Shown one piece after another: positions 31,600 to 43,731 of a stretch of DNA of 64,000 bases (position 1 is its first letter; each line of letters starts with the position of its first letter). The notes below the pieces were generated by a model. That model was not told the DNA's origin. It ran no database searches and saw nothing but the letters and a program-made list of their open reading frames with translations. Made by a program: the position numbers and the translations under genes. The DNA comes from Paralithodes platypus (Eukaryota > Arthropoda > Malacostraca > Decapoda > Lithodidae): contig CM064481.1 of the NCBI GenBank assembly GCA_032716605.1, positions 17,850,811 to 17,914,810 on the forward strand. Reading direction: 5' to 3'.

Positions 31600-33010
31600 C
31601 GCTATAAGTATTTATAGGCTAAGTATTTATAGATGATTTATGTTGTATGTCAGTAGTGGTACACCCGGTAACTACATCCTTCCCGTTTTTTGGTTAGGTT
31701 AATACAAACAAAAAAAATCGAAGAAAAAAAATGATTTTTTTTTTTTTTTTTTTTTTTCCGGGGATTAAAAGGGTACGATTTTAGTTACTGGACACCTATT
31801 TGACAGGTACCACCGAGGATTTAATACAATTTTTTTTCGGTTTCCACGCATCCAACACCAAGCTAGGCCTACACCTTTTTTCTGGTCCGGTAATAGTATT
31901 GAAAATGATACAATAACTTTTTAAATGTGGTTTACGACGAGAATAAAACGGCGTGTTTGGGCCGAAAATCGGCGGCGGGGGGAGTCCGTCGTCGCGGTTT
32001 GTTTACCCAGGATGCTCGAGGTTACTACGGCCAGCTGTTTTACTTGCCCCCTGCTGGCCACATAGATGACGATTATTATAATTCACGGGGGGGGGGGCAG
32101 AGCCCCCCTCAACCCTGTCCTGTATCCCATGGCCTATAACGCAAGTCTTTATCAAAAAATGGACCCAACAACTGGTTATATAAGCTTAGCCATTTGAAGT
32201 CGACCGCCAAGGCGGCGGGACCGGGAAGTCACTCCGAGCGTAAAGTTAACAAAGCGACGCTACTTCCACGAACGCAACCGAGTTGTCTTTATATTTTGTC
32301 TCATATTATCATTATTAAAGTGTCCCCATTGCTTTTTTAGTGTTTCGTACACCAGAAAAGGGTGTAGGCTAGCTTGGTGTTGGATGCGTGGAAACCAAAA
32401 AAAATATGTATTAGCCCTAAATCGTTGGCGGTACCTGTCAAATAGGTGTCCAGTAACTAAAATCGTACCATTAAAAGTAGGCCTATATCGAAATGAAGCA
32501 TATGATGATAGGAGGAACCCAAAACGATAATTTTCAAGGACACTATATCCGCCTTATTAGAAACAATTTATTAGCGAAAATAGGCACCAACAGATTCGCC
32601 ATATTTTTCTTCATATAGGCCTAGTCTGCATGGAGGATTTTCGTTATTGACAAATTGAAAAAATACCCTTTTCACAGAAAAATACACCAAAAATCTGTCG
32701 AAGATGTCAAATAGCGCTGTAGCGGGGGTGTGGGGGCAGCAGCCCCCACCCATAATAGCCTACTAGGATAGGTTAGGTAAGGTTGTTAGGTTAGGCTAAT
32801 GTCCTTTCAAAGGGGTATAGGCCTAGGCTAGTAAACACTAAGATAGCTTATAGGCTACCCGGTCAGAGGAAAGAAGAAGAAGAACAAAGAGTCCTGATGT
32901 AGCCTAGTCTTCTTGAATGCTACCCCCAAAACTACCATTATAAATTTGCTACCTATATTGTTGCGTCTCGTGTATATTGACCACAAAGCTGAGCTAGCCT
33001 AGGCCTATGG
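31600..33010 (-). repeat. repeat family X, right copy
   Basis: Inverted relative to 20100-20990: GATTTATGTTGTATGTC (31635), GGTACACCCGGTAACTACATCC (31658), GGTTAGGTTAATA (31692), poly(T)CCGGGG (31738-31762), then after an inserted element GAAATGAAGCATATGATGAT (32491) and TTGCTACCTATATTGTTGCG (32946). It has only one or two TTAGG units where the left copy has a block. No coding capacity found. Confidence 0.6.
31772..32469. mobile_element. 698-bp TIR element with 8-bp duplication
   Basis: Ends GGTACGATTTTAGTTACTG and the complement, at least 40 bp inverted and then imperfect to about 130 bp; target duplication ATTAAAAG at 31764-31771 and 32470-32477. Eight bases fits hAT, P or related groups, but the GG start and lack of CAG do not look like typical hAT ends. 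A small frame (31927-32139) has no match known to me. Confidence 0.85.
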
Positions 33011-33666
33011 CAAGTGACTGTACCATTTAGTGAAAGTGACCCGAGAACTCCACGGTTAACAACGCTCTCTCGCTTAAACATACTTCGCCACTCACAAGAA
33101 AAGGAAAAAGTATTTATGAAAATGATCAAGGCTCAACATATTAGATAATAGTATTAGTGGGTAGTGTCCTGGGCGCAATATTTACCCGTTAATATCCCCC
33201 CATAATCCCTCCACAACAACAGTCGGCCTTGGCTTTCCTCTTCTTCTTCTTCTTCACCTGTCATAACACAACACACAACTGGACGTCTTCATCCTTATTG
33301 GTCTTCTTCTTTCAACATTTATAGGACTTGTGAGACGTTTAAGTTGTCAAACTCTTAGTGAAAATAAAGTATGGGTATTGTACTTCTATGAGAGTGGATA
33401 GACGAAGGATTAGTCATATATTTTCCATTACAATAAATCTGTCCCTAAAATTGACTAAAACCAAAGCTGGGTAGGCTAATGACAATGTTACCATTACCAA
33501 TGTTGCCATCCCTGGAGAGAGAGCCGATCCTAAGGCCACACCTTTGATCCGTTCAGGGTGACTCTCACACCAAGACCAAGACCAAATCCATTTAACAATA
33601 GTGAGCTAAATGTATCTAAATCACGTAAAGAAAGTGATCAATAGTAATACAGACCATAGTTATTGT
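33011..33666. other. unassigned sequence
   Basis: No gene or repeat recognised. A CTTCTTCTTCTTCTTC run lies near 33239. Confidence 0.45.
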
Positions 33667-33990
33667 TATGCCCTAATTTTATACAGGTTTAACTTGGTAT
33701 AGGTGAGTTCTGCAAGACTGGGCTATTGGATTTATTACAACTCACATAAAGGGAATCAACAGAGGACATAGAAAAGCTCGGATAAATGGTTTGTAATACA
33801 GCTTTATTTTAATTACACACGCGGGTTTATGGTCCGTAATAGAATTTGCATGAACAATAGCTGTTGGAGCACGGGGGTAGGTTAGTGGCCTTTGTATAGT
33901 CTCTTAGCACTGCTCGCGGATTTGAATAGAGTTCTTTCGCTTCCCACTTCCAACGTTCAGGAATTATTCTTCTGATCACATTACTCAACG
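33667..33990 (-). repeat. LTR-like end, left copy (inverted to 40765-41040)
   Basis: Begins TGTTATGCCCT and shares CTACAGGTTTAACTTGG, GTGAGTTCT and CCCACTTCCAACGTTCAGG-ATTA-TCTTCTGATCAC with the complement of 41040-40765, in the same order. On the minus strand it ends GGGCATAACA, with AATAAAGC (near 33800) as a possible poly(A) signal. It could be the 3' end of an LTR on the minus strand, or one end of a large inverted-repeat element. Confidence 0.6.
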
Positions 33991-36900
33991 ATACGTAGAT
34001 TACTTAAATCCCTAGGCTAGGCATCTCGTTATCTTGAGCTGGTGTGGTGGGGGCTAACAGCGACTCTTTTGCCGTCCAAGTTGTCCGGGATTGTAGAGAA
34101 GTGTACAGTTGGGCTAACTTGTCTAGCCGTTGGTGGCACGTCGTTATGGGACTCCTACTGAAAGCCTTAAATGCCTCTGTCATCGGCGTAGCCAGAGAAA
34201 ACAGTGGATCGAATTAACGTAAGACAGTCTGGAGAACGACTTTCCCTACTATTCTGGCCTTATGGGAGGTTCAGACGTGCGGGCGGCTTTTCGCCTTTCG
34301 GTCAAACAGACATGCAATTGTTTGCCCAGGAATCTTTCTCGTCGAGTCTTCTAAACTCGCGTAATCCCTTCTAACATAACCAGATCCTACTACCTTAGAA
34401 CGGTTATGAGTTATGATTGCTCTTAAGCCCAAAGTAGTGGCGAGCCGGCTGACAATACGTTTATGAGACAATCAACAGAATTTATAAATCGGTTGTTAAC
34501 AGATATAATCTGGCCCCTGGTTTCTCAGTTGCAACAATATATTTGTCAAGGATTGATTCACTCCCTCACAGAGGCACTTGGATCACGAACATCGCAAATC
34601 ACTGTATATCCTAGCTGAGGGTGGAGTTGGGGTAATATATCCACAAATGCGGCACTTCCGTTACGTGGGTTATATCCTCCGGAACTGGCTTGTTTTTGGC
34701 GCGGGACTATATATATGGACGGGGGGCAGAGGGGGTTCCTTTGTCTAACTTTTGGATGTCGGAGGGGAACACAAGTTAATTTAATCCCTTGGTTGAAGAG
34801 GGTAACATTAAAGGTCTATTATAAAGTTAGCATGTAGGCCGCAATATGATTTACCTTTTTCTGACATTTACTCTAAGACAAATTATTAATAGGAGTTGAG
34901 AGGAGGATGTTGGGGTAATATAAAAAACTAGTTTGTCCAGCGCCATTGGACTCAAGCGGTAAGGCAGCCTAAGTTAATATTATCTCTAGGATCCTCCTCT
35001 GAGCTAGCTGAAATGCTATTAGGAGTCTAAGACGGGTTAAGGGGGACTTGGGGGTTAGATAGGAACGGGATAGGAATAGGATTTAGGCTGGAATCGAACC
35101 TTGGAGGTTGGTAAAATGCCCCAGAACAAGAAGCCCACCACAGAAGCCACGAGCGAACACCACACAGAAACACCCGGAAGAAAGGTCCACAGAACGAAAG
35201 GACCAGCTGACCGAGCCCGCCATTCCAGACAGGCCCAAGCCCGCAGGGCTAAACAGCTCCAGGACACACCCATTTACCTTTTCTAAACTGACCATTTTCC
35301 ACACCTCACGTACACTAACCCCCTCGTGTCCTACACTCCTAACTACAAAGATGATGAACAGGAATATACATTCATATTAAAAACACCCATGCCTGTCCCG
35401 ACGTTGAGCCAATGCCAACACATCAGACAGCCATAATTATATCTATGTATGTTCTTGCATCCGAGAAGTAGATGTTATATATCTTAGAAGTTCAAACACC
35501 CACGCTTGTCCCTAGACCTCTTATATCACTTTCCATGACAAGTATAGATATGTGTAACCCGTGCTCAGTCGCCCCTTGCATTGTTCCTCTAGTAACTAAG
35601 TCTATAATATTAACTGCCACCAGCATTGATGCGACATAGCGGCAGTGTCCTTGTGTCGTATTGTGCCAAGTACAGATCAACCAGGTTTCATCACCTTATT
35701 AGGACGACGACTATAATGTCATCGTTCATCGATGTATGCAATCCTTTAGGTTAAGTATTTTATCCGCCATTGTGTTCACCTTTTTCCATTTACTTTCCAC
35801 AATTGTCATACGTCTTCCCCTTGCCTCCTTCGTATCCACAGTCCACACTACGCCAATTTACTTCGTGTCTTACACCTCTTACCCCAACCAGAGATTATAT
35901 AAGATAACCTGGTTATCAGTATCTGTCATAAGTACCCCGAAACAATAACTAAGTACCCCTACGAACTGCCGCTGTTGTTGATATTTATATTTAATAGAAA
36001 ACGCAGTTCCCAGGGCCAACTAATAGTATCCATAACCCTCGGACTGATCACATAACTCTATCTTTTCCAGACTCCTATACCACCCAATAGTTGCATTCCC
36101 CGGTAGCATTTGGCTAACGTATTCTACTGCCTTTTCAAACTTCCATATCAATTGTAGCCTAATGCCACCCCCACGCCCAGGGACCTTAGGGGCAAAATTT
36201 CCATGTAGCCCTTGAACTCTCCCCCCCCCCCTCTCATTAAGACACCCGCGCTTCTCGACTCTTGTCCGACCTAGCCTCTCTCTCATACCTCTTGAAGATC
36301 CTTGAATTGTCCGTTACTAACGCTCTCCAACCTTTTATATATATACTCCTATCCAGCCTACCTTCACTTAGTAGGCCAGAACAACATTAGAACTTTACTA
36401 GCCCCTTGCATGCCATCTATTCTCTTACAACACATTCACAACCCTGCACCCAATGGTCGTCGGTGCGAGGCTAGCCGCCCTGCCAGTAACTAACTTCTAT
36501 TGCCATACTTCCAGATAAATGTGGCAGAGTTAGCAACCCAGTCTCCACAATATCCAGCAAACCCTACAATTAACAACCAGCCGAGTAAAACCAGCTAGCT
36601 AAGGCACCTTCGGTTTTGGTATTAAAGACACCCACATCTGTCTCATACACAGAGGGTTATTACAAACACTGGTGATATGGCAAGCCCCTAGCCACAGCCG
36701 CCGGACGACTATCACGGAAGAGAGGGCGCCCAGCTCCCCCTTTTTGCCCACCCGAGGAGGGAGACCCCCACCCCCGCGGAGGTATACCTGGCCCCTGTTT
36801 TGACTTTCGAGTCATTGCCAGGTAGCACAGGAATTCTTCCTAACAATGAACTAACCATGAATGACTAACACCTTTACTAACCTCTATTACCTCACAATAA

Positions 36901-37645
36901 ACCATTTACCTTTCTTGCATGCTCTGATCACTAAATTAGCACCTCAGCTATACCATAGAATGAAGATTGAACAATCTAGAGAGACGCTCCTATCACAGCT
37001 GTCCCCATCCTCCTCGCAAAGTAGATCCAGTCTCTCTCCCCTAAATACGTCCAGTATAGCCAAAATAGTACCTCTTACTAAGGCTCAGTTTTATGAAAAT
37101 ATAAAGGCTTCCTATCGCCCTGTGCCACAACAGTAAATACCATCTTACCTAGTCCCCATATCTATTGAGAGCTCAATTAAGTCCATAAGACTCGAGATCC
37201 CTACTGTCTACAGGGTCCAGAACCGAGCCTATAAATCTAACTCCCGCCCCCAGTCAAATCAGTTGAAAGCTAGACACCAACCAGGGGTCACTACCCTGCA
37301 GTTAACTTCTAGCTCTGCCCTTGTGTTGTTCCGGAGTGAGATCCCAGAGCCGGCAGACTCCGTGGCAGATTTGGATAGAAGGACCTGCCCACGTATTGAA
37401 GAACTTCACACATATGGCCCCCCTGGACGGCCGCGGAACCAGTCGTTAGCCCCCAACATCATGGACGCAAGATAACCAGGACCAGACCCATCAGATACTA
37501 CCCAAGATTCCCTTTAGCAGTACTACATATTACTGTGCTGTTTAGAGATTCACTAATTAATATTTCTGCGAAGTGGCTAAGACCTTGCCCAGTGTAACTC
37601 ATACTTAACCATTCCATTTGGGACGTACTAAGCGATCAGTGCTCT
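33991..37645. other. unassigned region between inverted LTR-like ends
   Basis: No known domain. There are short open frames on the plus strand at 35101-35286, 36861-37136 and 37263-37475 with basic and Ser/Pro-rich products; the last two might be remains of one gag-like gene, but no CCHC finger or protease motif is present. A C10 run occurs near 36220. Confidence 0.4.
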
Positions 37646-38282
37646 TTAACCTCTGAAGTGCGCATGGGGGTAATTGGAAACGTCCCCCTGTGCTGACGTA
37701 TTTGAGGTGTTTCCGTCACTAAAATATTCATTGTGCCATTAATAGCATTAATATTTATCCATATGCGCCTATTATGGGTTGATTATAAAGGTATTAACCT
37801 GAAACAACAATAAAACGAGTGAAAACAGCGTTTGGATGGTCAAAATCGGAGATATAGCCCGCGAGTTGTATAATGTATGGGTGAGGCAATCTGCTTTCCC
37901 GCCAATTTCCCCCAAGGCCACTGAGACACAGTCGATCGATACTCTCTCTCTCTCTCTTGCACTCGCTTGCTATCAGTGATGACCACACCCTCCAATCGGA
38001 TTTCTAATGTTAGCACGAAAATATACCTCAGAATAAGGGAATAACAGGGAAAATAGGTGATAACTGAAGGAGAGGAGGAAAGTGGGGAAGGAGGGGAGGT
38101 AGAGGACTGAGATTTTGCATGGCCCAGGGGCCAAAAAAAAAAAAAAAAATAAAAAAAAAAAAATATAAAAATTTTTTTTTTTTCGATGTCAAAAGTTGAT
38201 TTTTATTTTCTCTGACTCTTAAGAGTCTTCCCGCAGTGCGCCGGGGGAACTCTTAAGAGTCTCCCCGCAGCTCCCGGGTTAA
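37646..38282 (+). mobile_element. TTAA miniature element, family M5, copy 1
   Basis: TTAA at 37646-37649 and 38279-38282, body 629 bp. It begins CCTCTGAAGTGCGCATGGGG. Inside there is a CT run (37945-37956), a GAGGAGG-rich part and A/T homopolymers, then two copies of CTCTTAAGAGTCT(T/C)CCC. The inverted copy at 51935-52553 supports the limits. Confidence 0.9.
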
Positions 38283-38564
38283 TTAACAGGCGACCTTGAC
38301 TCTCGTAATTACCTTATTCAGATATTAAAACTCTAGTGATATCTAACGTTCGCCCACTGATTTGCGTTCTATGTATTTCTGAGACAAGGATATAAAACTT
38401 AGATCAGTACCCCCTGAGGTTACTAGAATTCCCGTGCTCTAAAATACGTGTGTCTAATCTAGTCTGTGAACTACTACTTGTGAACCAGAGCTACCAGTAA
38501 TAAATCTAACAGTGAATATGAATCTATAAGTAACATTGATGGTCTTCGGTATATAAACCTGTGA
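38283..38564. other. unassigned sequence before the tandem array
   Basis: No gene seen. It is the flank into which the array or its founder was inserted. Confidence 0.4.
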
Positions 38565-40760
38565 GTGAGTTGCAGTTGGGATGTGTGTACATGCTTAGAT
38601 TGATATGCAGGATTCGAAGTTGCATAATAAATCGTAGGCAGTGTCCACCATTCTTTAACTGTCTTCGTGGTGCGATGCATAAGGTGTTGATTTTCGGTGT
38701 GAGCATCCTGGATTCGAATCCACGGACTGCCACATGTGTTTGTAAATTTCATTAATCGATTTTAGGAGTATAGTTGGTTGTTGGAAGGAACATAATAATT
38801 GATATTGGTTCAGGGGTAATTTATCGAGAGGACTTCCCTAGTGGTTAAGGCCCCATTAATTGCTCTTTCCATTCACATATGCATAGCCTACGTGAGTTGC
38901 AGTTGGGATGTGTGTACATGCTTAGATTGATATGCAGGATTCGAAGTTGCATAATAAATCGTAGGCAGTGTCCACCATTCTTTAACTGTCTTCGTGGTGC
39001 GATGCATAAGGTGTTGATTTTCGGTGTGAGCATCCTGGATTCGAATCCACGGACTGCCACATGTGTTTGTAAATTTCATTAATCGATTTTAGGAGTATAG
39101 TTGGTTGTTGGAAGGAACATAATAATTGATATTGGTTCAGGGGTAATTTATCGAGAGGACTTCCCTAGTGGTTAAGGCCCCATTAATTGCTCTTTCCATT
39201 CACATATGCATAGCCTACGTGAGTTGCAGTTGGGATGTGTGTACATGCTTAGATTGATATGCAGGATTCGAAGTTGCATAATAAATCGTAGGCAGTGTCC
39301 ACCATTCTTTAACTGTCTTCGTGGTGCGATGCATAAGGTGTTGATTTTCGGTGTGAGCATCCTGGATTCGAATCCACGGACTGCCACATGTGTTTGTAAA
39401 TTTCATTAATCGATTTTAGGAGTATAGTTGGTTGTTGGAAGGAACATAATAATTGATATTGGTTCAGGGGTAATTTATCGAGAGGACTTCCCTAGTGGTT
39501 AAGGCCCCATTAATTGCTCTTTCCATTCACATATGCATAGCCTACGTGAGTTGCAGTTGGGATGTGTGTACATGCTTAGATTGATATGCAGGATTCGAAG
39601 TTGCATAATAAATCGTAGGCAGTGTCCACCATTCTTTAACTGTCTTCGTGGTGCGATGCATAAGGTGTTGATTTTCGGTGTGAGCATCCTGGATTCGAAT
39701 CCACGGACTGCCACATGTGTTTGTAAATTTCATTAATCGATTTTAGGAGTATAGTTGGTTGTTGGAAGGAACATAATAATTGATATTGGTTCAGGGGTAA
39801 TTTATCGAGAGGACTTCCCTAGTGGTTAAGGCCCCATTAATTGCTCTTTCCATTCACATATGCATAGCCTACGTGAGTTGCAGTTGGGATGTGTGTACAT
39901 GCTTAGATTGATATGCAGGATTCGAAGTTGCATAATAAATCGTAGGCAGTGTCCACCATTCTTTAACTGTCTTCGTGGTGCGATGCATAAGGTGTTGATT
40001 TTCGGTGTGAGCATCCTGGATTCGAATCCACGGACTGCCACATGTGTTTGTAAATTTCATTAATCGATTTTAGGAGTATAGTTGGTTGTTGGAAGGAACA
40101 TAATAATTGATATTGGTTCAGGGGTAATTTATCGAGAGGACTTCCCTAGTGGTTAAGGCCCCATTAATTGCTCTTTCCATTCACATATGCATAGCCTACG
40201 TGAGTTGCAGTTGGGATGTGTGTACATGCTTAGATTGATATGCAGGATTCGAAGTTGCATAATAAATCGTAGGCAGTGTCCACCATTCTTTAACTGTCTT
40301 CGTGGTGCGATGCATAAGGTGTTGATTTTCGGTGTGAGCATCCTGGATTCGAATCCACGGACTGCCACATGTGTTTGTAAATTTCATTAATCGATTTTAG
40401 GAGTATAGTTGGTTGTTGGAAGGAACATAATAATTGATATTGGTTCAGGGGTAATTTATCGAGAGGACTTCCCTAGTGGTTAAGGCCCCATTAATTGCTC
40501 TTTCCATTCACATATGCATAGCCTACGTGAGTTGCAGTTGGGATGTGTGTACATGCTTAGATTGATATGCAGGATTCGAAGTTGCACAATAAATCGTAGG
40601 CAGTGTCCACCATTCTTTAACTGTCTTCGTGGTGCGATGCATAAGGTGTTGATTTTCGGTGTGAGCATCCTGGATTCGAATCCACGGACTGCCACATGTG
40701 TTTGTAAATTTCATTAATCGATTTTAGGAGTATAGTTGGTTGTTGGAAGGAACATAATAA
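38565..40760. repeat. 327-bp tandem array, 6 units plus a 234-bp partial
   Basis: Units begin GTGAGTTGCAGTTGGG at 38565, 38892, 39219, 39546, 39873, 40200 and 40527; the period is exactly 327 bp. Copies are virtually identical; I noticed one change (T to C near 40587). Each unit contains a tRNA-like segment (see next entry) and GACTTCCCTAGTGGTTAAGG, another box A-like word. Open frames repeated on both strands across the units are shadows of the array. Confidence 0.95.
38661..38728 (+). promoter_or_regulatory. Pol III-type internal promoter (A and B box) in the array unit
   Basis: A box-like TGGTGCGATG at 38668-38677 and B box-like GGATTCGAATCC at 38710-38721, about 33 bp apart, as in tRNA genes and tRNA-derived SINEs. 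It recurs every 327 bp. The surrounding arms do not fold as a good tRNA (no proper acceptor stem), so this is SINE-like. A degraded single copy lies at 46140-46231. Confidence 0.65.
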
Positions 40761-40764
40761 ATCA

Positions 40765-41040
40765 AAGCCAGTGATCAGAAGATTAATACCTGAACGTTGG
40801 AAGTGGGAGACTAGGCTCCATCCAGATCCACTTATGCTAGTGTTGTTCAATTCTATTATATTGTCTTACACAAGTATTCTGCAGTGGTATATCAATAAAC
40901 GTGATCATGTAACTTGCTACCATGTGTTTCTTTGTGTTCTCTATTCCTCATATCTTGTATTGTGCATGCAGCCTTATATACCCAGTCAATTTAGAACTCA
41001 CATTACCCAAGTTAAACCTGTAGAAAAACAGGGCATAACA
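40765..41040 (+). repeat. LTR-like end, right copy
   Basis: Ends in AGGGCATAACA; AATAAA at 40894-40899 followed by T-rich sequence would be a poly(A) region. It is inverted to 33667-33990. The 5' limit is where similarity stops after GTGATCAGAAG. Confidence 0.6.
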
Positions 41041-41041
41041 T

Positions 41042-41059
41042 TGGCGGCAGCGGTGGTTC
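41042..41059 (+). other. possible tRNA primer-binding site
   Basis: TGGCGGCAGCGGTGG follows the putative LTR end after one T. TGG pairing with a tRNA CCA end directly after an LTR is the usual position of a PBS. The matching tRNA cannot be named from this sequence alone. Confidence 0.4.
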
Positions 41060-41253
41060 TTCTATCTATCTATCAAGATCAAGTATGAAGGGGATATAAA
41101 TGTGACCCTCATACAACTCTACAGATACGTGAGGACCACGTATAGCTATGAAGATTACGACCAACAAAATTAACTCTTATTCACCGCTTTGTTAAACATC
41201 CTCCCACCCCCATCACCGCCCATCTCGACCCGTATGGCTTATTCGAAGAACAT

Positions 41254-43433
41254 ATGCTCTCCATCAGAGAAGAATGCGTACGCAGTTCGATGAATCCCCT
41301 ATCCAACCCTTCAGCCCCTAGCCAAGACTCCGTGCACCCTTCCAAAATGACTTCCGGTGAAAGTCCAACCCCAGTGCACTCTTCCTTGCCTCTATCCTCT
41401 CTGACCATCCCTAACTCTTCCCCCACCAACCCTCCGCAGCCCCCCCAACAAGCCCCGTATTCTAGCTATGCCTACCTATGTAGTCCTACCACAACATATT
41501 TTCCCCATGACCCCAGAAATGTTCAGCTATCCCCCCACCAACAAAATTTCCCTTGTGACAGTTTTCCGTCGGTAGCTTGTGACAGTTTTCAGTCAGTAGC
41601 CCCTTCCACCCCCACACAATTCACACCCCTAGAAAACTTCGAAACCCCACACTTGACTCGCCCTCTCATGCCAAACAAACTCACCAGTCCCAGATAACCT
41701 CTAACCAGACCGAGACTGCCACCAAGAAAATTCCCCAAACTCGTCCTGTTAACAACCCCAAATCCGTACATCACTCCTCCCTCAATAACCCATGTCCTAT
41801 GCCTAACTCTGCCCCCACTAATCCTCCCCAGCCCCACATAACCTTTAACCAGACCGAGACTAACTCCAAGCAAATTCCCCAAATTCGTCCTGTTAACAAC
41901 CCCAAATCAATACATCAGTCCTCTACCAATAACCCCTGTTCTACACCTAACTCTTCCCCCACCAACCCCTCCGCAGTCCCCCCAACAAATCCCATTTCCT
42001 AACTCGCTCACCTCTCACCACCCTGACCCTCCCACACGCGCCGTTAATCCTCCCCTCACGCGTGACGACCTAGGGACCCAACCATGTTCCCCCCCTTCCC
42101 CCAGAAATGCTCAGCTATTTCCCCACCAACAAAATTTCCCGTGTGACAGTTTTCCGTCAGTAGCTGCCTTCCACCCCCCCACAATTCACACACCTAATAA
42201 ACTTCAAAACCCCACACTTGACTCACCCCCTCATGACAGACAAACCCACCAATCCATATAACCTCTAAACAAACCGTCACTGCCACCGACACACCCCACC
42301 ACTCTGATCCTCCCACACGCGCCGTTAATCCCCCCCTCACGCGTGACTCCCACCAAAGTGATTGCCCCCCCCTCATGCGTACCGGACACCTGCTCACCAC
42401 TCGGTCCCCCACCATCATGAGCCCAGCTAAACTTTCAACCTCCACCAATTCCCACCAACAAATTCTCCCTTGTGACAGTTTTCCGTCAGTAGCTCCCTTC
42501 CACCCCCCCACAATTCACACCCCTAATAAACTTCAAAACCCCACACTTGACTCACCCCCTCATGACAGTCATTCCCACCAACCCCAGATGAACCTCTAAG
42601 CAAACCGTCCACTGCCACCGACACACCCCATCACTCTGATCCTCCCACACCCGCCGTTAATCCCCCCTCACGCGTGACCCCCACCAAAGTGATTTCCCCC
42701 CCCTCATGTGTACCGAAACACCTGCTCACCAGTCGGTCCCCCACCATCATGAGCCCAGCTAAACTTTCAACCTCCCCCTCTTCACCGTTACCCCACCCGC
42801 CCCAAATTCCCCCCCCCAAAGATCCCGCTCGACGAAATACCACTCCCATCCCAATCCAACCACAAAACTTTTTCCACCTTGGCTAAACCCCAAAATACTC
42901 TCTCTCTCGCCCCAAACAACATAATCAACCTCTCAACTTCAACCACTCCTCGAAATCCCCATCCATGTCTCTCCGGAAATAAAATCAGTCTAAATTCAAC
43001 CCTCTCAAACCACAAACCCTGCCTGCCCAGACCCCCCCCACCATCTCCCTATCAAATCCCCACACACCAAACCTCCAAACCACCCGATCATAGTAAAACT
43101 CTCACCTTCAGCCTTACTCACCCTTCCCCAAACCCCACTCACGACCACAACTCTCTACACAATTCAACCCCTTCCCAGCACCAACCTCTTCCGCAACAAC
43201 AACCCCGACTCGACCTGCCCGTTTCATCTTTAAAACCCCCCTACCACTACCCCCGACCGAAACCACTTAGACCCCCCCTCCAAAACTGGCCGGGCCAGCT
43301 CGCCCCCAGAACCACATTCCTAACGACAAGAACTAACGGTATATCCACCCCGCCCTTCCAAAGTGAAAGTGAACCACACTATTACCAGACCGTCACCCAG
43401 ACTAACGGCGACCCTAAATACCCCCCCCCCTGA
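41254..43433 (+). pseudogene. proline-rich, C-rich region, possible gag relic
   Basis: Plus-strand open frames (41254-41697, 41799-42002, 42375-42599, 42879-43433) give Pro/Ser/Thr-rich, low-complexity products in different frames. It starts 210 bp after the putative PBS, where gag of an LTR element would be. No CCHC knuckle, protease or RT is visible before the scaffold gap. A direct duplication of about 330 bp (42120-42780) inflates it. It could also be plain simple-sequence expansion. Confidence 0.35.
42120..42780. repeat. about 330-bp direct duplication
   Basis: GTGACAGTTTTCCGTCAGTA occurs at 42143 and 42472, and the word ACCGACACACCCCA at 42285 and 42616, so the offset is 329-331 bp. 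A more diverged third relative of the motif lies at 41537-41660. Confidence 0.75.
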
Positions 43434-43631
43434 TGATGATGAGGATATTATTGTACTAAATTGTTTCGAATGTTTTCAATTCCTAAGCGATTGGGCATGA
43501 TTCTATAAATTTACATGTTTTCCATATACTGTATATATTATTTGTTTTCCTTAGTCATACTACTTTTCTTGTTACCTACACTTTTCTGACTATCTTTTAA
43601 ATTTGCTTTATACATTGTTAAACACTTTACC
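43434..43631. other. AT-rich sequence before the gap
   Basis: No gene recognised; TGATGATGATGAGG starts it. Confidence 0.5.
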
Positions 43632-43731
43632 NNNNNNNNNNNNNNNNNNNNNNNNNNNNNNNNNNNNNNNNNNNNNNNNNNNNNNNNNNNNNNNNNNNNN
43701 NNNNNNNNNNNNNNNNNNNNNNNNNNNNNNN
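43632..43731. other. assembly gap, 100 N
   Basis: Exactly 100 undetermined bases, a conventional placeholder of unknown true length. The sequence types differ on the two sides (C-rich repeat versus LINE), so linkage across it is not proven by the sequence. Confidence 0.98.

Noticed and set aside
35101..35286. Small basic open frame as a gene
   Set aside because: About 60 residues, no motif, no homologous partner in the window, overlapping frames on the other strand equally long.
38565..40760. CRISPR array
   Set aside because: Units are 327 bp, contiguous and without spacers, in eukaryotic DNA.
38474..40850. Repeated 60-90-residue frames on both strands
   Set aside because: Shadows of the 327-bp tandem array.
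41254..43433. A proline-rich structural protein gene of the host
   Set aside because: Frames change repeatedly, the sequence is C-rich simple repeat with a 330-bp duplication, and no signal peptide or splice pattern is convincing.
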